Source: Sycon ciliatum
Lineage: Eukaryota; Porifera; Calcarea; Leucosolenida; Sycettidae
Assembly: GCF_964019385.1 (NCBI RefSeq)
Contig: NC_088654.1
Location: 13,039,700-13,103,699, forward strand
DNA length: 64,000 nucleotides
Direction: 5' to 3'
The notes beneath the pieces are model-generated. The model had not been told where the DNA came from. It did not search any database and worked only from the letters and a program-made list of their open reading frames with translations. Shown piece after piece: positions 35,099 through 46,419 of the stretch. The position numbers and the translations under genes are program-made. Every line of letters starts with the position of its first letter. The stretch's first letter is position 1.

Positions 35099-35620
35099 TG
35101 TGTTGGTCAAGTAAGTGACGTATTTCAGAATAATCTCTCTGCGTTCATTACATTCTTGCTGATATGGCTGTACAATAATTATACACGATAGGATGTACGA
35201 CTAGCTGATTGTACATAAAATGTCCGAATGCAGCTCTTTCAATGCCTATGCAGTGGACCCTCAACATCTTCGGCACGCATATGATTCTTTCTAATTCCTA
35301 AGCTCCAGCTGTTTGTTGTTGCTGCCGCGCCTGTCTGTAATAGTAGCTGCCGGTGGTAATGGTGTGGTAATTGCGTTTCTCAGCGTTTCTCAACAGTGAC
35401 TCTGATTGATGTATTGGTCAAATCAGTGACTTATTTCCGAATAATCTTTCTGCATTAATTACATTCTTCATGACATGGCTGTACAATATACACGATGGGA
35501 TGTACGACTAGCTGATTGTACATACAATGTCCGAATGCAGCTCTTTCAATGCCTATGCAGTGGACCCTCAACATCTTCGGCACGCATATTATTCTTTCTA
35601 ATTCCAAAGCTCAAGCTGTT
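35087..35620. repeat. Direct duplication of about 310-bp unit
   Basis: Bases 35087-35318, beginning in the last codons of the Myb/SANT exon, recur at 35397-35620 with several substitutions. The second copy leads into an (ATT)n tract at 35621-35651. Confidence 0.8.
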
Positions 35621-35621
35621 T

Positions 35622-35654
<33 letters not shown>

Positions 35655-35659
35655 CACAG

Positions 35660-35735
35660 GCAGGCATAGTGGGATGGTCTAAGACCATGATTGAGAAACA
35701 GAGGGTACCAGGTTCAAGTCCTGCTTGGAAGCGGA
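35660..35735 (+). other. tRNA-like sequence (probable SINE remnant)
   Basis: GGTTCAAGTCC resembles a Pol III B box and an A-box-like TGGTCTAAGACC lies about 40 bp before it. No cloverleaf with a paired acceptor stem forms. It follows an (ATT)n tract. Confidence 0.4.
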
Positions 35736-36834
35736 TTTTTTCCAGCCGTGCTGCGACCCACAGTTAATTGGGAACTCGTGGCCTGGCACGAGGGAAACAT
35801 GGATGCAGTGAATGGGATTTCGGTCTTTGACCACTTTGTGGTGGGTCTGATCTACTCACCTCCCACCGCTTAGGAGCTGCATCTGCGCCTTGATCCAAGA
35901 GGGTGGTGGCGTTCCTGCGGATGCGGAAAACTGGGCCTTTGGCCGAGTCTCACGCGAACCGTGAAATTTTTATTTTATTTTATTTTTTTTATTCCACAAT
36001 CACGATGACATAGTGCCAATAAACATGTGATGCAGGGGATTTTAACCAGCCATGGTGGGGAAACTGAGAATAAACAGGAGAAAAGAGAACACTGAAAACA
36101 AAACAAAAGGAGTACTAAAGGAACCTGGAGAAAGCAGTATGAAGATTAGGCTAGCAATGAAAAACAACGAAACTGTTGTCAATTCAACTTAGGTAGGCGT
36201 GTGCAGAATGGAACAAAATGCAGCCTACGTGTCGCAAGACTGCCTCCTGCGGAAGCCGAGACCAATGAAAATAGGACTTGAAGATATGGGATTATAAAAG
36301 GATTGATGATCCGGAAAATGGGAACTGGAGAGAACATCTAGTAGGCGAGCTATTATTGAACCAGCTTTTTAAATGTGCAAGTGCATGCGGAGGAGCAAGT
36401 TTTAGCTTAATGCAGAGAATGAATTTGTATGTCGAGTGGGGAAAGCGTTCCGAGAGAGGGGAAGAGGAGGCGTGTTGCTGTCTCGCCTGTCTGTACTGGT
36501 AGCTGCCTGTGGTAATGGTGTAAAGAAAGATGAACTAACAAAGCAACATGATTGCCTCAAAAGGAAGTATTCGTCGTGGATTTCTATATGCGTTAGCTGG
36601 TTTAACTACTGCGAACATGCAGTGATAACATTGTAGTACCATGATGCATGGAGTGCATGGATGAGCTAGGGTTTACAATGGAATGTACATGATGTGTGCA
36701 CTAAAGACAAAACTCCTCTATTTTATAAGTATCAACTAGCATGTTCATTGTAGGTATTATTGACATCATCACAATGAGTACCAATGATGGAGTACGGCTG
36801 GCTCATAAATGGAAGCTTTGGATCACTGTAATAG
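35736..36834. other. Harbinger interior without a recognised gene
   Basis: This lies between the Myb/SANT exon and the palindrome. It contains an A/T-rich tract at about 35966-36000. A second short copy of CCTGTCTGTA...GGTAATGGTG at about 36488-36523 echoes 35332-35368. I see no gene. Confidence 0.5.
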
Positions 36835-36840
36835 CATTCT
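36835..36840. repeat. Left 6-bp target duplication (CATTCT) of the palindromic element
   Basis: CATTCT sits immediately outside the left end and again at 54971-54976 immediately outside the right end. The boundary was set independently, by where the inverted-repeat match stops. Confidence 0.8.
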
Positions 36841-36867
36841 AGTAGTAAGTGCGGGGCAGGTTCTGGC

Positions 36868-37050
36868 CCACTTTTTGACCTTTGACCTTTGGGCCAAATA
36901 AGGCACACTGCATCGGTCGTGCTTGGTCTGGCTCGGGGACTCCTCCAGGGTTTGACCTTTGACCTTTGGGTTAAATAAGGCACACTGTGTCGGGGGCGCT
37001 TGGTCTGGCCCCGGGACTCCCCCAGGGTTTGCCCTTTGACCCTGTCATGC
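36868..37050. repeat. Subterminal tandem repeat with TGACCTTTGACCT motifs
   Basis: Two copies of an about 95-bp unit contain TGACCTTTGACCTTTGGG, followed by AAATAAGGCACACTG. The motif is a direct repeat of AGGTCA spaced by one base, the classical DR1 nuclear-receptor site. The same block is mirrored at about 54765-54945 in the right arm. Confidence 0.7.
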
Positions 37051-37154
37051 CATAAACGTGCCATAAAGGTTCTTTTCCGTGGCGAACGTGCACTGTGCAC
37101 GTTCGGTGCGTTCATTGAGTTCGCACCAATGAGTAGTAAAATACGTACTCCACC

Positions 37155-37411
37155 CTGATTCGCACATCGTCGTCGTAGATGTGCATTGCATGCAGTGAAT
37201 GACATAATTATTGCACATGCGCGCATACGCACACGGAGCGTGCGACCTTCAGTGCCCCTGCGTGTGGAAAAGAAGGCAGTGCAACACAACTTCACAAGGT
37301 GGACTAGTACACGTGTCATTATACTACTTCCTGATTCGCACTTCGTAGATGTGCAGCAAACAAGTTCACGTTCCGTGCATTCGTTTTATTCGCACATCGT
37401 AGATGTGCACT
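37155..37411. repeat. Three GCACATC/GATGTGC hairpins
   Basis: Sequences of the form TTCGCACATCG-TAGATGTGCA occur at about 37161-37184, 37337-37356 and 37390-37410, each able to form a seven- to eight-base-pair hairpin. They are mirrored at about 54400-54655. Confidence 0.7.
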
Positions 37412-38021
37412 GATTGACAAGTTGCCCATACAGAGCATGCCTAATCGGTTTTTCGATCGGTTAAGAGAATGTTCAAAATCGGCCATATTATGAGCCCCAA
37501 GATCAGAATTCGGCTCAACGTAGTACTTGAAGTCCCATTACGTCATGTACATTTACACACAAGCACACTCTGTTGAAGCACTGAAACATCGATTTTCGGC
37601 GAATTCAACATGCGAAATTTGAAAATTCGGCGAAAAGATGGGTGATTTCTTCAAAACCACTTTTTTCGGCGAATTTGTCGGCCAGCCGATTTGGGAAATG
37701 CCTACTGTCCATGCAGGTGCATTAGATGCATATTTCTATTTTGATCGGGATACAGTTAGAATCAACCGGCTACGCCCGGAGTATCATGCATCAAAACAAT
37801 TATTGAAGGGGTGTCACAGTGAAGCAGCGTTGCTACGCACCACAAATCCCCTCTGCACTGCATCGAATCTATACTGGAGAATCCAGAGTGACCAGCAAAG
37901 AGTCACAACCCGCGGGTATCCAGTCACACTAAGGCATATCCACCATTCCCCACATATTCACTGTAACAAAACACAATACTGTTCACTATAATACACTTTT
38001 ATTTAAATGGACTTGGATGAG

Positions 38022-38904
38022 TCTGTAGAAGAGAACACAATGCACGCACACGCACGCATGCGCGGACACACACACACACACACACACACACGCGCGCGCG
38101 CGCACACACATCTAGGTTATAGTGCTATACACGTATCTAGGGTTTAGGAAGCACGAGAATATGTCGAAGCACCCACACATATCCCTTCATGCAGTGTACT
38201 TCAGTAGCCCAACACATTACGACCGCTATAGCACAGGACCATCACAAAACACATTACGACTGCTATAGCACAGGACCATCACAAAACACTACACACTGTT
38301 ACTACACTGCACACACAGTTACTACACTACGCCTGTTACAAGTACTTACAAACACTATTAGTGTCACGAATACGAAAGCAGGGTAAGACAAGAGGATACG
38401 AAAAAAGTAAGTATCGCTATAACGAGGGGGTAAGTATACATGTAAACAGAGCAGTGCTTACTTACAGGGTCCTAATACGCTCTACGGCGTCCTGGTAGTC
38501 GGACTGCAACAGCAGGCCGACTTGCCGACCCTCCCAGTAACGGGTTAGATGGGCCGCACCCGCCAGGTGGGCGACCACGGCTGGGCCTCCCACCAGCCTT
38601 TCTCCACTGTAAACACGAAAGAAACCGCAGAAAGCACAGTGTCATAGAGCTCTTTTGTTGGGGGAGAGAGCTAGGAGCACTGCACACTTACCAAGTATCA
38701 CAATATATGATAAGAAAGAGGCGGCGCTTGACGCACCGCCTCAGGTGCTGAAACAGGGGTATTACCCCTGTAAGGCGAACACCGCAGTGACACGTGAACG
38801 TCATTTCTACAGACTGTTTTCAGGATAATGATACTGAAGTGAAGGTGTGAACCGCAAAGCAAGACCTTTACCTTCTTCCTGTCGAATTCGCTCCCCAGCT
38901 GCAT
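38022..38904 (-). CDS. Small spliced gene of the palindrome (left copy)
   Basis: Mirror of the gene at 52913-53825. Exons on the minus strand are 38904-38872, 38747-38692, 38606-38466 and a last exon starting at 38022. All splice sites are the same as in the right arm. Product unknown. Confidence 0.6.
38066..38109. repeat. (CA)n(CG)n alternating purine-pyrimidine tract
   Basis: About 23 bp of CA repeats followed by CG repeats, a Z-DNA-prone tract, lies inside the small spliced gene's last intron. It is mirrored near 53711-53746. Confidence 0.85.
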
Positions 38905-39079
38905 ACCGACATCATCCGCTAAAACCCAATCATACCAAGTAACGCAAAGGTCATCAGTTGACCTTTTGGACTTTTCAACTCTTATCCAAAACCACCAGGA
39001 GGAAAAAACCAGGATGAAGAAGACGTCAGTTGTAGAAGCGTTTGTGGAGGAGTTGTTACATTATTCTCAGTAAATAGAT

Positions 39080-39838
39080 ATGGCTGATACATTCGGTGTA
39101 GACTTGGACGACCGGTCGTGGTCTCTCACCACGGATCCTTTACTAATAGAAAGGCGGACGCCAATAAGAACTGTTGTGGAGTTGGCAGATCAAAACGCGC
39201 AGCAAGAAATTTGGCACGTCGATGGTAGACTCCATCGGGAGGACGGACCAGCTCTTGTTGATAGTAGGGGAGTGTCCGCCTGGTGCTATGGAGGTCGCCT
39301 TCATCGCGTTAATGAACCTGCTTGGATAGGACGGGGTAGCATTGAGTACTACCTCAACGGTATCCGTCATAGAGCCGGCGGTCCTGCAGTCAGTTATTGT
39401 GACGCCACATGCTGTATTCTACGGTGGTATCACCACGGAAGGCTCCACAGGGAGAATGCGCCAGCGGTGATACGCAGGGAAGGTAACAATCGTGTACGGG
39501 AGTGGTACCGATACAACCTTCGGCATAGGGAAGATGGACCTGCTTTCATCTCTCGGGTGGAGGAGGGTATCTATCAGTGGTACGTCAACGGGGTGTATTA
39601 CGGTAGCCACCATCAAGACCAGGCAATACACCCCATGGAGCTGCAGTACATCAATGTAGTGCCTACTAAGGTAGACTCGTCAGCAATAAGTCATGAGCCC
39701 ATTTGTGTGATTTGTCAGGATACCCTGGATCGTCCTCTATCCAAGTTGGAGTGCGGTCATGAATTTCACTTCCACTGTATGAAGGAGTGGATCAGTTCTG
39801 CCCCAGCCCAACTTGCCCAACCTGCCGCTACTCCATGA
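39080..39838 (+). CDS. MORN-like-repeat protein with C-terminal RING-H2 (left copy)
   Basis: The 252-aa frame has about six repeats of the form W-x3-G-x-x-HR-x3-PA between residues 45 and 172 (for example GRLHREDGPA). Such repeats are common in giant viruses and phages. A RING-H2 finger follows: C209, C212, C225, H227, H230, C233. The last two metal ligands are missing in this frame: after residue 240 the expected CPTC lies one frame over, open to a stop at 39865-39867. A RING would make it an E3 ubiquitin ligase. The frame break is identical in both arms, so it predates the palindrome or reflects one source error. Start: ATG at 39080 after an in-frame TAG (39071-39073). The small spliced gene lies head-to-head about 175 bp away. 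Confidence 0.75.
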   Translation: MADTFGVDLDDRSWSLTTDPLLIERRTPIRTVVELADQNAQQEIWHVDGRLHREDGPALVDSRGVSAWCYGGRLHRVNEPAWIGRGSIEYYLNGIRHRAGGPAVSYCDATCCILRWYHHGRLHRENAPAVIRREGNNRVREWYRYNLRHREDGPAFISRVEEGIYQWYVNGVYYGSHHQDQAIHPMELQYINVVPTKVDSSAISHEPICVICQDTLDRPLSKLECGHEFHFHCMKEWISSAPAQLAQPAATP

Positions 39839-40329
39839 CTGCTGAGGACTTGGTTGAGTTCTTGTAGTAATACATTACACAGTTGCATGTGGGCGACTAC
39901 GAATGACCAGTCATGTGTTACAGATGGACACGGACACGCCACCCTAAGTAGCCATGAGCGGCTATTTGGACAAGGACAACAAAGCACCTCGTGGGCGGCC
40001 AAGGTTGACACTAGCCACAAGTCTGGTCGCTCAGTTGAATAAGCTGGGTGTGCCCATGAAGACCATGGAAGACCTTTCCAGGTGCCGGCAACATGCAGAG
40101 GACAAGACAGACTGGAAGAAACTGTGCAGCTCGACACTCGAGGACAAATCAGTATCAGCAGCTACTACACCTTGCTGATGATACTCACAAGACAGAAGTG
40201 GGAAAAAAACACTGAATTTCTTTATTTAGTGCTCAACTACGCGAAATGTGTTTTATTATTATTATTATTATTATACATGTTCAACTGTACACAGACTGGC
40301 TGACTGCCATTCTCTACCACACATTACCG

Positions 40330-41232
40330 GACACTGTTGTGGTTGTCGTCGTTATCGTCGTCGTCATTGTTGATGTTGTTGTCGGTTGTTGTCGTCGTTA
40401 TCGTCGTCGTTGTTGATGTTGTTATTGGTTGTTGCAGTCGGTTGTTGGTTGTTATTGGTTGTTGCTGTCGGTTGTTGGTTGTTATTGTTGATTGTTGTCG
40501 GTTGTTGTTGGCTGTTGGATGTTGTTGTCGGTTGTTGTCGGTTGTTGTTGGTTATTGTTGGTTGTTGTTGGTTGTTGTTGGGCGTTGTTGGTTGTTGTCG
40601 GTTGTTGTCGGTTGTTGTCAGGTGTTGTTGGCTGTTGTTGGTTGTTGTTGTCGGTTGTTGTCGGTTGTTGGGTGTTGTTGTCGGTTGTTGGGTGTTGTTG
40701 TCGGTTGTTGGGTGTTGTTGTTGGTTAGTGTTGGTTGGTGTTGGTTGTTGTTGGTTGTTGTCGGTTGTTGTCCGTTGTTGTTGGTTGTTGTTGGTTGTTG
40801 TTGGTTGTTGTTGGCTGTTGTTGGTTGTTGTTGTTTGTTGTTGTCGGTTGTTGGTTGTTGTTGTTTGTTGTTGCTGGTTGTAGTTGGTTGTTGTCAGTTG
40901 TTGTTGTTTGTTGGATGTTGTTGTCGGTTGTTGTCTGTTGTTGTCGGTTGTTGTCGGTTGTTGTTGGTTGTTGTTGGTTGTTGTTGGCTGTTGTTGGTTG
41001 TTGTTTGTTGTTGTTGGTTGTTGTTGTTTGTTGTTGTCGGTTGTTGGTTGTTGTTGTTTGTTGTTGTTGGTTGTAGTTGTTTGTTGTCAGTTGTTGTTTG
41101 TTGTTGGATGTTGTTGTCGGTTGTTGTCGGTTGTTGTCGGTTGTTGTCGGTTGTTGTTGGTTGTTGTTGCCTGTTGTTGGTTGTTTTTGGTTGTTGTTGG
41201 TTGTTGTCGGTTGTTGTCGGTTGTTGTGTTTT
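40330..41232. repeat. Decanucleotide minisatellite GGTTGTTGTY (left arm)
   Basis: About 90 variants of a 10-bp unit (GGTTGTTGTC or GGTTGTTGTT) fill 0.9 kb. All frames stay open and give low-complexity VVGCC or TTTDNN peptides, which are not genes. The mirrored copy at 50570-51482 has the same order of variants. Confidence 0.92.
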
Positions 41233-41658
41233 AATCGTTATTTTGTTAATTATCCAGGAGGATGTTGCTATGATCCAGTACCATTTTTTCGCATATATGA
41301 GACAAGTTTGTGTAACGTTAGTGTGACGTGGGGTATGCTGATTGGATGTGAGGTGGTGAGAGTATGCTGATTGGCCGATAAAAATTAGTGGAAGGGATAA
41401 AGTAATGCGCTGCTTGTGCAGCGTAACCAAACACATGGTCTGTGGGAAACACCCTAGTAAAACAAAATAAAATAATAATAACATGAATTGCCCCCGGCAC
41501 TTGAGAGACTCGAGCCCCGCCACCTTGTTCAAATCGGACTTGGTAGCTTCATACTGGAACTTAATCTTCTTCTTTTTGAGGTATGACCGTACAAAACGCG
41601 CTTGGATTTTTTCATTTTATTTTATTTTTTTTATTTTTGTTTTTTCATTGCAACTTTT

Positions 41659-42018
41659 TTAGCAGATAGCAACCTTTTTAGCAGACTCGTGAAACAACGG
41701 TGAATCTGGAACGAATAAATGGTCCATGTCAAAGGCATGACGAGTCTCGAAGTCTTCACATTCATGATGGAACCTTGTCATGATTGACGCATTCCTTGAT
41801 GGTGCGCACATGAAATCACCCTGGCTCATCTTTTCCAATTCCATTCTTTTCACATCCTGCAACCCATACCCTACTAGTATCAGTGGGGATGCTAGAATCA
41901 GAAGAGGCAAGGCAGCACTCTTCCGTGGATGTATTACTCGACACAACACCACCCATACTTGTTTTCTAGAAGTTTTGACTATAATGATATATTGCAGCAG
42001 GAAGTAGTATACAGTCAA
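41659..42018 (-). CDS. Hypothetical hydrophobic ORF of the palindrome (left copy)
   Basis: The 119-codon frame contains one strongly hydrophobic stretch (ALPLLILASPLILVGYG) followed by a charged C-terminus. It lacks a good ATG near its 5' end, so it may be the last exon of a spliced gene or begin at an internal Met. It lies about 60 bp after the 256-aa gene. Kept in both arms with three or four amino-acid changes. Confidence 0.45.
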   Translation of the reverse strand: MTVYYFLLQYIIIVKTSRKQVWVVLCRVIHPRKSAALPLLILASPLILVGYGLQDVKRMELEKMSQGDFMCAPSRNASIMTRFHHECEDFETRHAFDMDHLFVPDSPLFHESAKKVAIC

Positions 42019-42374
42019 ATAGGATAGGATAAGAATGAATGATCAACTGTCTGATAAAGAATGCAGTTCATTAAAGACTTATTGGAAGGTCTCTACCAGC
42101 TGATCGTCATGTTGGACGGCGACACTGCATAATGATATGAAGCTCTCAGTTAGCTGTTTCAGTTCCGTGGTAGAAAGTGTCATGTGTGCGTCCAGAGAAC
42201 GATGAAAACATCTGGGGTCCACGTTGATGCAGACGATTGGGGCAACAGCAAGACGTACCTTCAACGCTTGCTCGTCAATGTCGAGGGAGACTTCCCCGGG
42301 GTAGATGAAAACATCTTGTTCCACATCCAGTTCGAAACAGCTGGTCGGGACTAGCTTGCTTTCACCGTTGATAT

Positions 42375-42815
42375 TATAGCAATAAAAACTGCTTTATGGC
42401 AGTTTTCTAAAAAAAGTTATTGTGTTCTAGTCCATGGACCTCGTCTAAAAAGTAAGAAATTAACGAAATGTGATAGCTGAAAATTAAAATTTCACACAAA
42501 ACCTCACAATAATCACATCACTTGAAATGCTGCTTTCAACCAGGGAGTAGTACAATACTACTCCCTGCTTTGAACACTAAACTTATACTGCACCAACAAT
42601 TGGCAACATGCATGCATAGGAAAGAGGATCGCGAGGGGAAAAGGTCTTCTGCATGTAGCTTTTCATTCTGTGTGTGATTATTGTGAGGTTTTGTGTGAAA
42701 TTTTAATTTTCAGCTATCACATTTCGTTAATTTCTTACTTTTTAGACGGGGTCCATGGACTAGAACACAATAACTTTTTTTAGAAAACTGCCATAAAGCA
42801 GTTTTTATTGCTATA
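42375..42815. mobile_element. Fold-back MITE with about 140-bp inverted arms
   Basis: The ends are TATAGCAATAAAAACTGC and its inverse, and the arms remain almost identical for about 140 bp. In the loop lies a perfect palindrome, GGGAGTAGTA-CAA-TACTACTCCC (42546-42568). Confidence 0.85.
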
Positions 42816-43690
42816 ATTTCTTTTGTTTTTTCTGTCACCAATCAATGGAATGCCCTATATCAATATGTAAATGATGGCCTTCACATCATATCAATACCAT
42901 ATTATACGCATTGATGTGCAAGCCTTTTCTTGCAGAAAATGGCACTAGCATAATGCATGTTCTTCTGCGGGGAAACATGTGAGCAGTGGTGGTGATACTT
43001 TTTTTATACGGAGGTCATTCTGTGCATGTTGCTGTTGCAGAATTTCATGACTCTGTCATAAAATTGTCTTGCCTTTCAGATATTTCAGATTACTCCACCC
43101 TCAATCAGATTTATTTGAGAAATGTAGCCATGCGGCAGGTGCGTGTCGCAGATGTTTTTGTTGATTCTGTGTTTATAATGGTTTATAGTCATGGGTATCG
43201 TGATAAGGTCATCCAGCATCATATTGAAACTGAAATCGTAATCCTGTTGATGTCGATACAACTTTTGGAAGTAGTTCAATGACTTCAAACTGTTAGTCCA
43301 CGATTGTCTAAAACAACACAGCAAAGGAGGAACAATAAACATGTATGAAAATGTAAACGAATACATTGCTGAGTCCAAAACCTCGTTCCAACAACTACAC
43401 TGATCCTGAGGAGAAAAGGGGCAAGGCTATGGTTGGAGGTACTGAGAGATAAACAAGGCACTCCACAATAATAAAATCTTACACATCTTTTGGTGAGTAT
43501 GAATGATATCCAGTCGAACCTCTTTAGGACGAACACCAAGGGACCGATGGTATTTATTCTGTGAGCTTAACCTATTTTATAACCAGAGAATACAATTATA
43601 TCTCCAATAGACATACGAATAGATTTCTTCTACAGCGAAAGATTCTAAGCCACACCGACTCATCGTCTCGTATGAAACAATTGAGTCACT

Positions 43691-43936
43691 AGAGAGATTC
43701 TGCAAAACGAAAATGCGTACAAACCTTCGCTCTACATCATGAAGTGCGAAACTTGCAGGGAACGCGAAATGAACTGTCGTAGGAAATTTCGTGAGATCGG
43801 GTCATGGCGTAAGTGCACTTGGCCCGCGCAAACTACGAAAATGTGCAGAACGCAAAGTTCGTGCAAAAATTCGCACACACTTTCGCAAGGACTGTCGCGA
43901 AACTTCGTTCGAATTTTCGTTTTGCAGAACCTCTCT
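43691..43936. mobile_element. MITE with AGAGAGRTTCTGCAAAACG ends
   Basis: The terminal repeats are about 24 bp with one mismatch, and ACT flanks both sides (43688-43690, 43937-43939). The ends resemble the AGGGAGGTT elements at 11398 and 25548. Confidence 0.82.
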
Positions 43937-45857
43937 ACTGAACCTTTCTTTAGCAACATGACGGCAACTGAAACAACAACAGAGAAAATACGATACATGT
44001 ACAGCACATTCTTGCAGGTACTAGAAACAGATTGCAGATCGTAATTCTTGCTCTACCGGCACGAAACTTTATTTGAGGCAGTGCAATCTCGGCGGTACTC
44101 ACAAATCAAACAGCCCAGACTTGAGTAAACAAATCCAATCATACAAGTACGAGATTTTCACGAGACGAGACTGTACCCATTGGCTTGTTTCGTATGAAAC
44201 AAACAAGTTACTGAACCTCTCAACAATAGAGATTTCCCCTGATATACGAATTTATTATTTTTGCAAACTCGGTCAATTGGTACTTGAACCTTTCCCTCCA
44301 GATTGGGAACTGTCAACGATAGTATGCCACTGACCAGTGCCTTACTTGTAACGTACCAATGTACAATGAATATGAGTATTTCGATAACACATCTAACATA
44401 AGCCTTACCGTCAAGAAGTTGAACTCGCGTTCTTCGCACACTGTAGACAAGGGCAAAGAGATAAAAATGGATCTAAATCCGAATAAAATCAGCACACGTT
44501 TCCGTTAATGAAAGGTGAACATAAGCAAATGAATCGAAGGAAACCGGTCAACTTAGAGATCACCTGTCATCGAGTATTCCGTAAAAGGAGGCCTCGCAGC
44601 TCGGCAGCAGAAAAGCAAAATTTAGAAAAGAGATCCTGTCAACTTTTCCATTATTTATTGCATTCCGCCCCAAAATCAGCACACTTTTCCTGAATGAAAG
44701 AGTCAACACAAGCAAATGAATCAAAGGCAACTGGTCAACTCACCTGTCATTGAGTAATATTCCGCGAAAGGAGGTCTCAGCAGCGCCGAAAAAGCCATGA
44801 GACGAAATATCCGAAACAGCTCATGCAAGAAGCAGTTCCAAAGAAGGAAGTTCCTCGCGCATGCACATCCGAACACGGATCCGCGGACTGCATGCACTGA
44901 ACACACTGTCTGCCGTGCACGTGCACAGCACACGGCTACCACCCGTTGGTAGATCTAATACCGAGCACCTTACGTAGAGACTTACGTAGCCTAAGTGAAA
45001 TACCGAGCACCTTACGTAGAAACTTACGTAGCATAGCGATGTCGTTTTTTCTGCCATGTGAACACAATAATAGAAAAGCTGACAGGATCGCTTTTCTAAA
45101 TACACCCGACATTGACCGTAGGACGAACGTGATGGGTAGAAGTTGGTCTTGATCTTCTCCACACGTCCTCTTCGGAGAGTGTCACGGAGCGATGGACAAG
45201 TCTTGATCAAGTTCGTAATGATGAACTCAGTGGACTCATTCAGTTCGATGTAAACCTGTCCTTGAGCATCTTTGCGAGCTGTTGCCGTACTACCACAGGC
45301 TGGTAGAGCTCCTGAAGGGAAGTACATCTTATAACCAGGCTTGTAGAAGGATCTACCTGATGACTTGTAGGACAGTTGCATGTCCTCCTGAAACCCATCT
45401 ACCACAATCTCTTTGTGGAGCTTGGTAGGAGCAGGTGACACATAGCGACGCTTAGCCGGTACTGCCTTCGAAGAGAGCACAACTTGAGGAGGGTCAGCAG
45501 GAAGAGCGGAATTCTTCCTCACCCGCCGCTCGTATAGGTTATCCATCTTCCAGAAAGCGAAGGGAGAACAACTCATCAGCACTGTATTCGATGAACGAAT
45601 GACTCGACTACAGGACAACCACCCGTATTTATACAAGGCAGAGACGGAGGCGGGTTGAAGTGATAAAATATGTGTCAGCTAGGTCAACCAATCACCATCA
45701 AGCCCGCCAAAAACATTTGACCACTCAGCATTGAGCCCACCAAAAACATTTGACCAACCAGCATCAAACCCGCCAAAAGCATTTTGTCCAATCAGCGGCA
45801 TGCCCACCAAAATCATATCTCATCTTAAAGATTCCTTACATGATACCGCCACTTTAG

Positions 45858-46419
45858 GGAGCATCTCATAAGTTCGCATTTATTTTCCAAACGTAACGCA
45901 TTTCGAATAGACTTTACCCCCCTACCTCCCCCCTCTATTCGAAAGTCTTATCGCACATTTTCTGTGTTTATCTACATGTTCTGCACACATCCATGCCCCA
46001 TGCTATGGTATGCTTATGTACATGTACATGGATATGAATGTTTTGCTAGTGTGGTAGTGAATGGCATACAGTAGTACCGCATCTACTGAGTACAAGTACA
46101 ATCAATGACATGTACACGTACATAAACACAGTTCCTCCACAACAACTAAAAAGTCTGTACTGCTGTAAAAGCTGACCAGGTACACGGTTTGATCAGGCTG
46201 GTGTGACATTTGACACCTCTGAGTAGCCTACATGCATGTAGTACAGGGTTAGCTGATCTGCAAACACAGGTAGATCTACACCTAAACACACTAATTTGCT
46301 GAAGTGATCTAGAAAATGTGCGAACTGTCATTTTTCTATTCGAAAAGGGCGCTACCCCCCTACCCCCGTTTCGAAATGCGTTACGTTTAGAAACAAAATG
46401 CGAACTTATGAGATGCTCC
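45858..46419. mobile_element. MITE in the left arm, GGAGCATCTCATAAG ends, TTTAG duplication
   Basis: The inverted ends extend about 50 bp (GGAGCATCTCATAAGTTCGC onward). TTTAG is duplicated (45853-45857, 46420-46424), and the right arm shows the uninterrupted site near 48671. It replaces the last ten codons of the left TFIIB-like gene with ten from the MITE. Confidence 0.9.

Larger units (their letters stand above)
42375..45099. mobile_element. Compound 2.7-kb insertion in the left arm
   Basis: The right arm gives the empty site (GATATACACCC near 49425). The insert contains a fold-back MITE at its left edge and another MITE at 43691-43936. Its own ends do not match each other; AT occurs on both sides. 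It may be two successive insertions. No convincing gene lies inside. Confidence 0.75.
42079..45576 (-). pseudogene. 256-aa unknown gene of the palindrome, left copy, split by a 2.7-kb insertion
   Basis: The N-terminal part (45576 to 45100) and the C-terminal part (42374 to 42079) match the intact gene at 48952-49722. The insertion 42375-45099 falls after the sequence QCRVY, so the left arm cannot make the full protein. The frame that runs on into the insertion to 44821 adds about 85 unrelated codons. Confidence 0.85.

Noticed and set aside
26045-35735. Functional tRNA genes at 26045-26112 and 35660-35735
   Set aside because: A- and B-box-like motifs are present, but acceptor stems do not pair. 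SINE or pseudogene is more likely.
40170-40215. Hammerhead core at the CTGATGA near 40176 (mirrored near 51637)
   Set aside because: No GAAA and no pairing stems follow. The same holds for CTGATGA at about 48950, 52860 and 61630.
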